DNA of 58,577 bases. Origin: Nitrospirota bacterium. Its GTDB lineage: Bacteria; Nitrospirota; Thermodesulfovibrionia; UBA6902; DSMQ01. The notes beneath the pieces were generated by a model. That model made no database searches. It saw only the letters and a program-made list of their open reading frames with translations, and had not been told where the DNA came from. The stretch's first letter is position 1; the number at the start of each line of letters is the position of its first letter. The stretch is taken from assembly GCA_016212185.1 (NCBI GenBank), contig JACRGX010000044.1, positions 1 through 58,577 on the forward strand, written 5' to 3'. Shown piece after piece: positions 33,402 to 42,357 of the stretch. The translations under genes were made by a program, and so were the position numbers.

Positions 33402-34253
33402 TTAATAAAACTCCTCCAGCGTGTTTTTTAATTTTGAACTATCAAACAACTGCCTTACAAGCGGTTTGTCTGCAATTACCGGAATCCTGTCTTCTAAAAC
33501 AGGACGGTGGTTTTTGTAAATTATCCCTATCGGTATGCGGTCGCCCCATTCAAGGGCTTTTTTAAAAGCGCCTGCCCTGTCTTCCGGGTTATATTCAGGC
33601 TCTATGTGATAGACCCTTTGCCTATACCATTCGTATGTGTTAATTTTATTAAAAGTTACACATGGTTGCAGTATATCAATTAAAGTAAATCCTTTATGAT
33701 TTAATGCCTCTTTTATAAGCCCTTTTAGATGCTCCATATCTCCTGCAAACCCTCTTGCCGCAAAACTGCAGTCAAGGGCAACTGCAAGAGCAACCGGATT
33801 TAATTGTTCGGAAAACACGCCAAACGGCTGATTTTTCGTTACCATGCCTTCCATGCTTGTCGGAGACGCCTGCCCTTTTGTAAGCCCGTATATCTGATTG
33901 TCATGGACAAATAGTTTCACATTGATATTCCTTCTCATGGCATGAATGAAATGATTGCCGCCCTCGCCGTAGCAGTCGCCGTCTCCTGCAACCGCTGCTA
34001 CAACCATGTCATGGTTGGCAAGTCTTATCCCTGTTGCAACAGGAAGCGTCCTGCCGTGAAGCCCGTTAAAGGTATTACATTTAAGATAATGCGGAAATTT
34101 TCCCGCCTGCCCGATTCCAGAAACAATTGTAAACCTGTGCGGCTCTAGGCCAAGCTCTGACACAGCTTTTTTAAATGCGTTTAAAATCCCAAAATTGCCG
34201 CAGCCCATGCACCACGCAGGTGTTTGTCCTTTATAGTCACTTAAATCCGGCAT
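33402..34253 (-). CDS. 2-oxoacid:ferredoxin oxidoreductase beta subunit
   Basis: 283 aa. Thiamine diphosphate-binding subunit: WCMGCGNFGILNA at the N-terminus, then GRTLPVATGIRLANHDMVVAAVAGDGDCYGEGGNHFIHA with the GDG...N Mg-TPP motif, and HDNQIYGLTKGQASPTS. With the adjacent fused gamma-alpha subunit it makes a two-subunit oxidoreductase, which decarboxylates a 2-oxoacid (pyruvate or 2-oxoglutarate) to an acyl-CoA and reduces ferredoxin, or the reverse. The substrate cannot be told from sequence. A 94-bp spacer containing a caaagtgtcaaagtatt word repeat separates it from the upstream gene. Confidence 0.93.
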   Translation of the reverse strand: MPDLSDYKGQTPAWCMGCGNFGILNAFKKAVSELGLEPHRFTIVSGIGQAGKFPHYLKCNTFNGLHGRTLPVATGIRLANHDMVVAAVAGDGDCYGEGGNHFIHAMRRNINVKLFVHDNQIYGLTKGQASPTSMEGMVTKNQPFGVFSEQLNPVALAVALDCSFAARGFAGDMEHLKGLIKEALNHKGFTLIDILQPCVTFNKINTYEWYRQRVYHIEPEYNPEDRAGAFKKALEWGDRIPIGIIYKNHRPVLEDRIPVIADKPLVRQLFDSSKLKNTLEEFY

Positions 34254-34347
34254 GTTCTATCCCTAAACGCTCCCTTTTCTAATTTTATCCGTTTATTTTT
34301 TGCAAGTATCAAAGTGTCAAAGTATTAAAGCCTGCCGATTCTATCTA

Positions 34348-36207
34348 CTATTTCCCACATTTTTTTATCTCTTCAACCAACTCTTCAAGCAAAAACTGCC
34401 TTCCGTCATATCTGTTAATTTTATTTTTAAATTCATATCCTGTCTCCGCCCTCATAAGGCGGGCAAACTGCCCTGTTGCATTGTTTTCAATGCAAATAGT
34501 AAGTTTTGCATTGTTCAGAAGGCTTAAGTAATCAAATTTTTCTGCCCCTATTTTGTCATTCCTGCGCAGGCAGGAATCTATACCTCCTGGATTCCCGTTT
34601 TCGCGGGAATGACAAGAGACCGATAATGGAAAGGGATATATTTCGCTGAAATGAAGCATGGCTATTTTTTTAATAGAAAATCCCCCCTCACCCCCCTTTG
34701 TCAAAGGGGGGACGGGAGGATTTTCTAAAAAAGCATCCACCACTTCTTTCATAACCCCGTATGTTGAACCCCATCCTGCAATCAATATATCAGGTTCATC
34801 ATCGCCGTAAAAAACCGGCGGCTCCATTTCCTGCCTGATTAGCGCGAATTTATTAAATAGCCTTTTCTGCACCATCTTTATCCTTGTCTCGGCGTCCTCA
34901 ATAATATGCCCTTTTTCATCGTGCTCATCGCTGTCTGTCACAACAACGTGCGCCGAATCTCCGGGAAGGCCTAAAGGCGATACGCCTGTTTCTGTAAAGG
35001 CATAGCGTTTGTATTCAGAAAGATTTTTAAACGAATCGTCCCTCAGCTTGTAATCCATAAATTTAATCCTGTTTAAATCAAAACCGTCAAACGTCCATTG
35101 GGAGTCGGCAAGATACTGGTCAAATAGAATGAATGCAGGTATCTGGTATTTCTCCGCGATATCAAACGCCTTATTCGTAAGGTAAAAGGCCTGTTCGGGC
35201 GTGCCGGGCGCAAAGATTACACGGGGGAATTCCCCGTGCGCAGTGTAAAGTGCAAACTGCAGGTCAGCCTGCTCTGTCCTTGTCGGAAGACCTGTGGCAG
35301 GTCCGGGACGCTGTCCTAATGCAATAACAACAGGCGTCTCTGTCATGCCGGCCAGGGAAAGCCCTTCAACCATCAATGCAAATCCTCCGCCTGAGGTCCC
35401 TGTCATGGCCCTTACTCCTGCAAACGAAGCGCCGAGCGCCATATTAATAGCCGCAATCTCATCCTCTGCCTGTTCAACAACGATTCCGTATTCCTTTTCC
35501 TTTCCTGCAAGATAATTCATAATGCCGGTTGAAGGCGTCATGGGATAGGCCGAGTAGAATTTACATCCGGATGCAACTGCACCGAAACCGATTGCTTCAA
35601 TACCAGAAATAAGCATCTTTGATTTTGATAACGGCGCGGCTGAGAAATTGCATTTAAGACATTGTTTTACGGCATAATCATGCCCTGCCATGACAGCGTT
35701 TATATTTGACTTAATTATATCTTCGCCCTTCTTTTTAAAGGTATCCCTTATAATCTCAAATAAAATATCCGGCTCCATCCCCAGCATGCCAAGCACAGCG
35801 CCGATTGCAACAGTATTAGCCATCAGCTTATTTCCGCCGTGCTCTACTGCTAATTTTGTAAAGGGAATATCTAAAATCCCCCCACGCCCCCCTTTGTCAA
35901 AGGGGGGTGAGGGGGGATTTGTAGAAGCATCATAAATAATCTGTCCGTTTTCTGAGAGTTCTCTTTCATGCAGAACGAGGCTTTCTTTATCAAATGCAAC
36001 CAGAATATCAATCTTCTTCCTTGAAGCCGCCACGGGCTTATCAGAGAATCTTATCTGAAAAAAATTATGTCCGCCCCTGACACGGGACTCATAATCCTGA
36101 TGCGTAAAGACATGCCGGCATGCTCTTGAAAATACCTTTGCAAGCGTATCGCCTATGGTCTGGATGCCCTGCCCCGCCTCACCGCATATTTTTATTGAAT
36201 AATCCAT
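34348..36207 (-). CDS. 2-oxoacid:ferredoxin oxidoreductase, fused gamma-alpha subunit
   Basis: 619 aa. Gamma domain about 1-185 (GEAGQGIQTIGDTLAK, then ESRVRGGHNFFQIRFS), alpha domain from about 200 (SGIEAIGFGAVASGCKFYSAYPMTPSTG, QAEDEIAAINMALGASFAGVRAMTGTSGGG, GLPTRTEQADLQ), with a C-terminal transketolase-like domain. Three repeat-derived peptides interrupt it: PPSPPFDKGGRGG (DNA 35874-35920), PPVPPLTKGGEGG (34677-34724) and SCHSRENGNPGG with CLRRNDK (34554-34614). All are in frame and lie between conserved blocks, so the enzyme is probably still active. A GGDEF remnant overlaps its start codon by 1 base. Confidence 0.93.
   Translation of the reverse strand: MDYSIKICGEAGQGIQTIGDTLAKVFSRACRHVFTHQDYESRVRGGHNFFQIRFSDKPVAASRKKIDILVAFDKESLVLHERELSENGQIIYDASTNPPSPPFDKGGRGGILDIPFTKLAVEHGGNKLMANTVAIGAVLGMLGMEPDILFEIIRDTFKKKGEDIIKSNINAVMAGHDYAVKQCLKCNFSAAPLSKSKMLISGIEAIGFGAVASGCKFYSAYPMTPSTGIMNYLAGKEKEYGIVVEQAEDEIAAINMALGASFAGVRAMTGTSGGGFALMVEGLSLAGMTETPVVIALGQRPGPATGLPTRTEQADLQFALYTAHGEFPRVIFAPGTPEQAFYLTNKAFDIAEKYQIPAFILFDQYLADSQWTFDGFDLNRIKFMDYKLRDDSFKNLSEYKRYAFTETGVSPLGLPGDSAHVVVTDSDEHDEKGHIIEDAETRIKMVQKRLFNKFALIRQEMEPPVFYGDDEPDILIAGWGSTYGVMKEVVDAFLENPPVPPLTKGGEGGFSIKKIAMLHFSEIYPFPLSVSCHSRENGNPGGIDSCLRRNDKIGAEKFDYLSLLNNAKLTICIENNATGQFARLMRAETGYEFKNKINRYDGRQFLLEELVEEIKKCGK
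34554..34614. repeat. GTCATTCC-family repeat inside a coding region
   Basis: Begins tgtcattcctgcgcaggc and ends tttcgcgggaatgaca, the same architecture as the intergenic copies 18888-18953 and 40712-40783. On the minus strand it encodes CHSRENGNPGG and SCLRRNDK in the open frame of the 2-oxoacid oxidoreductase alpha subunit. Confidence 0.9.
34677..34724. repeat. CCCCCCTTTG palindromic repeat inside a coding region
   Basis: Imperfect palindrome: aaaatcccccctcacccccc at the left, tttgtcaaa at the centre, ggggggacgggaggatttt at the right. On the minus strand it encodes PPVPPLTKGGEGG. Sister copies are at 35874-35920 and 49857-49902. Confidence 0.9.
35874..35920. repeat. CCCCCCTTTG palindromic repeat inside a coding region
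   Basis: Outer arms aaatcccccc and ggggggattt with inner arms cccccctttg and caaagggggg around tt/ca. On the minus strand it encodes PPSPPFDKGGRGG within the gamma-alpha linker part of the 2-oxoacid oxidoreductase. It is the second copy in the same gene. Confidence 0.9.
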
Positions 36208-36277
36208 TAATCGCTTATCTCAACCCTGTTTTTGCCTTCATGTTTGGCCCGATACAGCGCTTCATCCGCCTTTTTCT
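36207..36277 (-). pseudogene. C-terminal remnant of a GGDEF (diguanylate cyclase) gene
   Basis: On the minus strand these bases read KKADEALYRAKHEGKNRVEISD and a TAA stop. This is the characteristic C-terminus of GGDEF domains (ADxALYxAKxxGxNxV). Nothing upstream in this frame continues the domain; the sequence breaks at about 36277, beside a tttttctatt word that recurs at 36317-36326. About 22 codons remain of a gene of several hundred. The recurring word suggests a deletion, but that is inference. Confidence 0.85.
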
Positions 36278-36320
36278 ATTATCCCCTCTTTGCCGCCTCC
36301 CCCGCTTTAATAGATTTTTT

Positions 36321-36512
36321 CTATTCTTCTGTTATTGTGATTGCCTGCACAGGACAGATATCTGAGGCTTCGCGGCAGTCGCAGGTATCGCATTTGTCCT
36401 CAACTAAAACATATGCCTTACCGTCATCCCTGAGTTCAAAAACTTCAGGGCAGACATCCGCGCACGAACCGCACCCCTCACAAAGGTCCCAATTAACTAC
36501 TGCCTTTAACAT
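36321..36512 (-). CDS. Single-cluster [4Fe-4S] ferredoxin
   Basis: 63 aa. Cluster ligands CEGCGSCADVCPE near the N-terminus, with the fourth Cys in SDICPVQ near the C-terminus. An extra CDTCDC segment lies between and could form a disulfide or help a second site. It resembles Fer4_13-type ferredoxins. It is directly upstream of the 2-oxoacid:ferredoxin oxidoreductase genes on the same strand, apart from the GGDEF remnant, and is the obvious electron partner. A ggggggaac ribosome site precedes the ATG. Confidence 0.92.
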   Translation of the reverse strand: MLKAVVNWDLCEGCGSCADVCPEVFELRDDGKAYVLVEDKCDTCDCREASDICPVQAITITEE

Positions 36513-36636
36513 AGTTCCCCCCCTTAACTATAACAAGACCATCTGACAAAGCAATGCTTTATTCCTGATTTTCAAATGCTACCAAACCGTGTATGCCTTG
36601 TCAAATGATTTTAGACATAGATATACAGATGTTACT

Positions 36637-39600
36637 TTACACGGCAGTTTTATTTTCTAAACAATGGAGAAATGCCTCAACTATCTTGGGGTCAAACTGT
36701 GTGCCTGCACAGCGTTTTAGCTCTGTGATTGCATATTGTTTTCCTGGAGATGGTCTGTAAGGTCTGTCTGCGGTCATTGAGTCAAATGAGTCAGCAACAG
36801 CAAGTATCCTTGCACATAAAGGTATATCCTCGCCTTTGAGCCCTTCAGGATAGCCTTCCCCATCATACCTTTCATGATGAAAGTGAACTCCGAGGCTAAC
36901 ATCCTGTAATTGTTCTATAGGCTGGAGTATCTCGGCGCCTTTCTCTGGATGTCTCTTTATAAGTTCAAACTCCTCATCTGTAAGTTTACCTTCTTTGTTA
37001 AGAAGCACATCATAAGTTCCAATCTTTCCAATGTCATGTAACAATCCGCAGAGCTTTATATGTTCTATATCTTTGCTTTTTAAACCCATCTCTTTTGCAA
37101 TCTCAATAGCAAATTTCGTAACCCTCTCTGAATGACCTTTAGTCCATGGAGATTTAGCATCAATTGCAGATGCAAGTGATGTTATCGTGTTAATCAGCAG
37201 TTGTTCAAGGTCTTTGTAAAGCCTTGCATTCTCAAGCGCTACAGTTATCTGTGAAGCAATACGTTCTGCTGCTGATAAATGAGAAGGGGTCAGCCTCCCA
37301 TAATATATAGAGCCGATATCAAGCGCACCTATAACTTCACCCTTACTGATAAGCGGTATTATAATGGACGATTTAATCCCGAGGGCATTCAGTTCTTTGT
37401 GGTATTGACACTCAGTTCTGTCCTCAGATAGATTGGGAATAAATAAAGAGCTGTGTCTAATTTTGATTCTTTCAAAATAAGAATTTTGGGGGTCATAGGC
37501 TTTACCTTGGAATTCACCCATACCCCACTCTGAAATCACCTTACACATATCCCCTTCTTCCAGGAGGACTGCCACCCTCTCACAGGGTATTATCCTGCTC
37601 GTCAATGCAGTAGCTGTTTTTAAAATATCAGCCCGATTAAGTGAAGCGAGAATCTCCCTGTCAATCTCACTTATAGCCTTTATCGTCTCAATCTTGTTTG
37701 ACAATTCCATCATCCTCTCAATGGATTCCCTATAGAGTTTGCTGTTTTGAAGGGCTATCCCTATCCCGTCTGTAAGTCCTTTTAAAAGCATTATGTCTTT
37801 TGACTCTATGGGTTTAACGTTTTTATAGTCGCAGAATATTCCACCCCTTACCTTCCCACTGAAAGAGATCGGGGCTAATATACCACTGCCTATGTTAAAT
37901 GTATCAACTAATTCTTTGCTTAAAAGGTCGCTTTCTCGGGCATTTTCAACAATTACGTACTGCCCTTTGAGAACTTTGGTAATTATAGGCATATCTGTTT
38001 CTTTAAAAGTTTTTGTTAATAAGATTCCTTCTTCCACAAGACTTAGGCCATATCCTCCTACGAATACAAAACCTTTTAGTTCTTCGTCATACAAAAAGAA
38101 AGACGTTCTCTCAAATTTCAGATATTTTGGGACAATATTTAAAATATTTTTTATAAGATCCTTCTCATTAAGACTGACATTCAATGTCTCAACTATTTGA
38201 AGGAGAGACTTTGATGTTTCTGCCTCATTTTTTACATTCTCGTAAAGTAGTACATTCTCTATTGTAACCCCTATCTCACTCCCGATCGTTTCAAGAAGGT
38301 GTCTCTGCCATTCATCAATAACCGTATCAGGCGGGAGATATGTAAAAAGCACACCTACTATTTTAGCTTTTGATTTTAAAGGCACATTAAAATGGCCATG
38401 TAAGGCCATCCCGGAAGGCCGGGTAGTATGCCTTTCATCCTTAAAGCAGTCTGTGGATATTATCGGTTCTCCAGTCTCTGCTACAAGACCGCATAGACAC
38501 TGTCCAAATTCTATCCTGCTTTCAAGTTTAACAAATTCTTCAGAAAGCCCTTTGTGTGCTACAAGTCTCAGACACTGCTGCCTCTCCTCAACAAGGAATA
38601 TCCCTCCTTTTGCCTGTATCTTTAAAAAGTCAAAATGAAATAATTGTTCAAGCGCCTCATTGAGGATTGTCTGAAGGTCAAGGGTTTTACCGAGTGTTGT
38701 AGAAATGCTGTGTAGAACCTGTAGTTCTAATGTCTTTTTTCCGACAGCCTCCTCTGCCCTCTTTCGCACAATGACACCGGCAAGCGTATGTGCAATTGCG
38801 GTAAGAAATGTCACCTCTTTTGGATTGTAAGTATGTCCTTCTTTTACATATACATTAATCACGCCGAGTGTCTTATCCGCGTATACTATAGGGACACAGT
38901 AGTGACCATGTGGAATAATTCCGTCATATGTGATTGTATGAAGTTCATCAATATGGTCAGCAAATTGTATCTCCTGTGTTAATGCCGCATTTCCACAAAG
39001 GCATCTGCCAAATGGGACCCGAGCACATGCCTTTTGTATCGGCTCGGCAAGTTTGACCTGAGCTTTCATTACCAAAACTCCGGAGCTATTTTCAACAAGG
39101 AATATGCCGCCCTTTGATTGGACAATCAGCCATGGGACTGACAGGATAAAGTCAAGTGCGTTCTTCAGTATATCTTCAAGAGAGATATTTCCCAGTGAAA
39201 GAGAAAGAATTGCGTTTATCACGCTCTGTGTATCATAACTCTGTTTAAGTTCTTCCTGAATACGTTTGCGATTGGTGATGTCCAATAAAGTCCCTAAAAT
39301 CGCTGGTCGTCCTTGATATAAGCATTGAGAGCCGTAAACCTCTACGTTGATAATCTCTTTATTTTTTTTCATCCCCCTGAAATTATACTGAATGGATTTG
39401 ACTTCTCCGGATGTCCGTTTCCGAAGGTTTTCTTCTACAATTGGGTAATCTTCCGGCAGAGTTAGATCCTTTGGTCCCTTTTTGTCTACCAATTCCTCAA
39501 CTCTATAGCCGAATATCTCAGCAAGTTTTGGATTGACATATTTAAATATTCCATCCTGTATACTGTAGATGCCAACAAGTGATTCCTCTGCTAAGCTTTT

Positions 39601-40629
39601 AAATTTATTCTCAGATTCCTGTAACGCATCTTCTGCCTGTTTGCGTTCTGTCACATTATTAAGAGAAAAGATTAAAAATTCTACTTCGCCTGCATTGTCC
39701 AAAATAGGAGTTAATATCCAGTCCCAATAAGTTATTCCCCATTCAGGATGATCGGGAAAGATAAAAGGTCTTGCAATTGCATGGAAAGGCTCTTTTGTTT
39801 CAACCACTCGTTCAAATATTGCCTTGGCAGCAGATGGGTAAAATTCAAAATGGTTATGTCCATAAAATTCCGACATATCGCGCTGGCAGACTTTGGCATA
39901 TGCTTCGTTGACTCGGATAAAGTTGAAATTTCTATCAAGAACTACTAAAGGAGTAATTATATCTTTGAAAAACGCATCTAATATCCACGTATGTTCAGCC
40001 AAAATCTTCTCTGCCTGTATGCGTTCTACAATTTCTCTTTGGAGTTGCTCATTAGACGCTTTTAGTTCAGAGGTCCGCTTTATTACTTCTACTTCTAATT
40101 CATTGTGGGCTTTCTGTAATGCCTTCTCTGATTCTCTTGCCGTGCGAATGGGCAGAATATACATCATAAAGAAAATAGCTGATCCAATAAACAAACCAAG
40201 CAGCACAGCAATTCCAGTATTTATTAAAAGTGGACGCAAAGATCTCAAAACCTCAACCTTTCCTACTACAACGCCTGATTTAATCAGGTTGTGCGACTTA
40301 CTCATCACTGGCGACTTTAATATAATGTTACCTCTCTCAGCTATAACCTTGTTATTATTGTTAATGATTCTATATGTATCGTTATACGGCTCTGGATGTT
40401 GTGACAGCAGTTCATTAAACCTTTCTTGCACATATGGCCATGTGTCTGGTTTCCTGCCTATTTCATCTGAAATAATACTTGCAAGCATCTCTGCATCTGC
40501 TTCAAGATGTGCTTTAATATTTTCATGGGAAGGGACCAAGTAACCTGTTGGGATTATAATAGCAACCAAAAAAGAAATTACTATGGCAATGAAGGTAGTA
40601 ACTGATGTGATGGTGCTTATATTTTTCAT
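36637..40629 (-). CDS. Membrane sensor with two PAS, four GAF and an HD-GYP output
   Basis: 1330 aa. Membrane helices at about 8-32 and 137-160 flank a periplasmic sensor of about 100 residues. A coiled coil, two PAS domains (about 215-335 and 340-460) and four GAF domains (about 480-630, 645-800, 820-970, 985-1135) follow. The first two GAF domains carry the Cys motif FGRCLCG / FGQCLCG. The C-terminal HD-GYP domain is complete: HSERV, LLHDIGKIG, RHPEKGAEIL, HHERYDGEGYPEGLKG. HD-GYP enzymes degrade cyclic di-GMP, so this is a multi-input phosphodiesterase. It is a single gene, with no partner gene adjacent. Confidence 0.92.
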   Translation of the reverse strand: MKNISTITSVTTFIAIVISFLVAIIIPTGYLVPSHENIKAHLEADAEMLASIISDEIGRKPDTWPYVQERFNELLSQHPEPYNDTYRIINNNNKVIAERGNIILKSPVMSKSHNLIKSGVVVGKVEVLRSLRPLLINTGIAVLLGLFIGSAIFFMMYILPIRTARESEKALQKAHNELEVEVIKRTSELKASNEQLQREIVERIQAEKILAEHTWILDAFFKDIITPLVVLDRNFNFIRVNEAYAKVCQRDMSEFYGHNHFEFYPSAAKAIFERVVETKEPFHAIARPFIFPDHPEWGITYWDWILTPILDNAGEVEFLIFSLNNVTERKQAEDALQESENKFKSLAEESLVGIYSIQDGIFKYVNPKLAEIFGYRVEELVDKKGPKDLTLPEDYPIVEENLRKRTSGEVKSIQYNFRGMKKNKEIINVEVYGSQCLYQGRPAILGTLLDITNRKRIQEELKQSYDTQSVINAILSLSLGNISLEDILKNALDFILSVPWLIVQSKGGIFLVENSSGVLVMKAQVKLAEPIQKACARVPFGRCLCGNAALTQEIQFADHIDELHTITYDGIIPHGHYCVPIVYADKTLGVINVYVKEGHTYNPKEVTFLTAIAHTLAGVIVRKRAEEAVGKKTLELQVLHSISTTLGKTLDLQTILNEALEQLFHFDFLKIQAKGGIFLVEERQQCLRLVAHKGLSEEFVKLESRIEFGQCLCGLVAETGEPIISTDCFKDERHTTRPSGMALHGHFNVPLKSKAKIVGVLFTYLPPDTVIDEWQRHLLETIGSEIGVTIENVLLYENVKNEAETSKSLLQIVETLNVSLNEKDLIKNILNIVPKYLKFERTSFFLYDEELKGFVFVGGYGLSLVEEGILLTKTFKETDMPIITKVLKGQYVIVENARESDLLSKELVDTFNIGSGILAPISFSGKVRGGIFCDYKNVKPIESKDIMLLKGLTDGIGIALQNSKLYRESIERMMELSNKIETIKAISEIDREILASLNRADILKTATALTSRIIPCERVAVLLEEGDMCKVISEWGMGEFQGKAYDPQNSYFERIKIRHSSLFIPNLSEDRTECQYHKELNALGIKSSIIIPLISKGEVIGALDIGSIYYGRLTPSHLSAAERIASQITVALENARLYKDLEQLLINTITSLASAIDAKSPWTKGHSERVTKFAIEIAKEMGLKSKDIEHIKLCGLLHDIGKIGTYDVLLNKEGKLTDEEFELIKRHPEKGAEILQPIEQLQDVSLGVHFHHERYDGEGYPEGLKGEDIPLCARILAVADSFDSMTADRPYRPSPGKQYAITELKRCAGTQFDPKIVEAFLHCLENKTAV

Positions 40630-40711
40630 GATTTTACTTTTTAATTCATATTAATTCATAAAACACAAGAGAAAAACTAAATGTTATTGTAACATGAATC
40701 CTGCGTGAAAA

Positions 40712-40783
40712 TGTCATTCCCGTGAAGACGGGAATCCAGAAAATGATTGAAAATACTGGATTCCTGCTTTCGCAGGAATGACA
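40712..40783. repeat. GTCATTCC-family dispersed repeat
   Basis: Two hairpins, tcattcccgtgaagacggg/aat and ggattcctgctttcgcagg/aatga, joined by a spacer. This matches the arrangement at 18888-18953 and the coding copy at 34554-34614. Confidence 0.85.
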
Positions 40784-40884
40784 AATTGGGTATTTCTTAA
40801 CCTAACTAAAAGGTAGGTTAAAATTATACCCATAAAATAATGGTTATTAAATTTTCAATACCCCATCCCGAAAGCCTTCGGGAC

Positions 40885-41020
40885 TGTGGGGTATCCTTAT
40901 ACTTCCCTCCCCTTTGACGGGGGAGGGCGAGGGTGGGGGTGATTAAGATGTTTTTTTCACCCTCCCCTTCATCCCCTCCCGTCAAGAGAGGGAAGACTTT
41001 AGGATACCCCGCCGTCTCTG
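40885..41020. repeat. GC-rich composite repeat, inverted relative to 25911-26009
   Basis: Contains ccctcccctttgacggggg, gagggcgagggtgggggtg, a T-rich linker, then caccctccccttcatcccc and gtcaagagaggg. Reverse-complemented, it follows the unit order of 25911-26009. It is flanked by a short palindrome (accccatcccgaaagccttcg ... ggggtatcc). Confidence 0.8.
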
Positions 41021-41125
41021 CGGCGGGGAGGTTCACTATATGAAATTTCTAAAGTTTGCGTAGAAAATCAGCGATAATGTCACAAAGCAGCTAAAAGTAT
41101 TTTCAACATCTTCCTTTTCGTTATC

Positions 41126-42340
41126 TTACAGATAATTTCTCACTGAAATTATAATTCCCAAACCTGCAACAATAACAATCCACATCAAAAGCAGGACTAT
41201 GCTTGCCCTGCCCCACTTATGCATTGAAGGTGTTGCATCGTACGGCCCTGCCGTTCTGCCGGATTTGTATGCAATTGAAAGGAGATAAGCAATTATTATC
41301 AATCCCATTACAAAAGTGCCGAGGAATAAAACAGTGCTTCCCCAGTCAATGTTCAATTTATAATCAAAGATTGAATAACCAAAACGGCCAGCATACTTCA
41401 TTCTTAAGGCCTCTCTGGCATAAGACATCCCCAAAATGGTCAAAAAAGCTCCGGTTACAGCCGGCACTGCATATTTCAGGGGGGCGTTTTGCGCCTTATA
41501 AAGCAATGCCAGCAGTACAATGCCGAGTCCCGCCCCGGACATGAATATCGGATTTGAGATAAAGTTAAACTCGCCGGGCAGACTCAAAAGCCACCAGAAG
41601 CCGATAACCGCCTGTAACGCCGTAAAGAGAAATGCCATCTTTGCGCCGATAACGCCGACCCGGTCAAGGTATCCCTTGTCCATGTCCTCCCTCTTTTGAA
41701 AATACCATGCATAAAGCATCAGAAAAATCCCTGTCATCGCAAAAGACGGGATAATAAAATGCAGGAATCTCGGAAGCTGAAAGGCATGCAGAGAAGTCCC
41801 TGAAGTATTCACGGCATTCCCCTTCATATACCAGCCCAGCCACTTATCAGGCTGAAGGGCCTGATAATTAAGGGCGTGCATGATAATGCCTGCGAGGAAG
41901 AAAAGGCCAAAGGCTGTAATGCCGGTTAAAGCAAAGCCCTTTCCCCTCTGGGAATCCCTTTTAAGATAAAATACATAGGTTAAACCATACGCGGTCATCA
42001 TTATAAAGATGAACCCTATAACCCATACGCCGGAGAGGGCGTTGGACACATACCAGAAAGGGTCATAGACCACCTGAACAAAAAGCAGAGGCGCAACCCC
42101 CAAAAGCATTGCCATGGATATATTGGCTGTTGTTGCCTTAACCATTGATTTAGAAAGGCGGCCCCAGAATTCTCCGCCCTTCAGATATCCGTACAAAGAT
42201 AAAAAAGTCGTCCCGATGGTGAAATTCACAAACATAATGTGAAGGGCAAAAGTAAGCACCATCAGCGCCTGAAAGACTATCGGATAGAATGGTATGCCCA
42301 TCGGGTCTTGTAATGTCTTCAGCATTGTTGCAATTTCCAT
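41126..42340 (-). CDS. Cytochrome bd-like oxidase, large membrane subunit
   Basis: 404 aa, nine or ten membrane helices. The first helices (PIVFQALMVLTFALHIMFVNFTIGTTFLSLYGY) and the block WGRLSKSMVKATTANISMAMLLGVAPLLFVQVVYDPFWY resemble the bd-like oxidase subunits found beside cytochrome genes in Nitrospirota. I see no quinol-binding Q loop. The likely role is a membrane electron-transfer or oxygen-reducing complex with the neighbouring subunit, but that partner gene is broken, so assembly is doubtful. A taaggaggaaatc ribosome site precedes the ATG. Histidine ligands were not assigned with certainty. Confidence 0.72.
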   Translation of the reverse strand: MEIATMLKTLQDPMGIPFYPIVFQALMVLTFALHIMFVNFTIGTTFLSLYGYLKGGEFWGRLSKSMVKATTANISMAMLLGVAPLLFVQVVYDPFWYVSNALSGVWVIGFIFIMMTAYGLTYVFYLKRDSQRGKGFALTGITAFGLFFLAGIIMHALNYQALQPDKWLGWYMKGNAVNTSGTSLHAFQLPRFLHFIIPSFAMTGIFLMLYAWYFQKREDMDKGYLDRVGVIGAKMAFLFTALQAVIGFWWLLSLPGEFNFISNPIFMSGAGLGIVLLALLYKAQNAPLKYAVPAVTGAFLTILGMSYAREALRMKYAGRFGYSIFDYKLNIDWGSTVLFLGTFVMGLIIIAYLLSIAYKSGRTAGPYDATPSMHKWGRASIVLLLMWIVIVAGLGIIISVRNYL

Positions 42341-42357
42341 GATTTCCTCCTTACCTG

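Larger units (their letters stand above)
40630..41125. other. Repeat-filled intergenic region
   Basis: 496 bases without a gene. It contains a GTCATTCC-family repeat (40712-40783) and a two-unit GC-rich composite (40885-41020), plus plain A+T-rich sequence. The frame at 40824-41036 is repeat-derived. No promoter is evident for either flanking gene, both of which point left. Confidence 0.6.

Noticed and set aside
40824-41036. 70-codon minus-strand frame
   Set aside because: Entirely within the GC-rich composite repeat.
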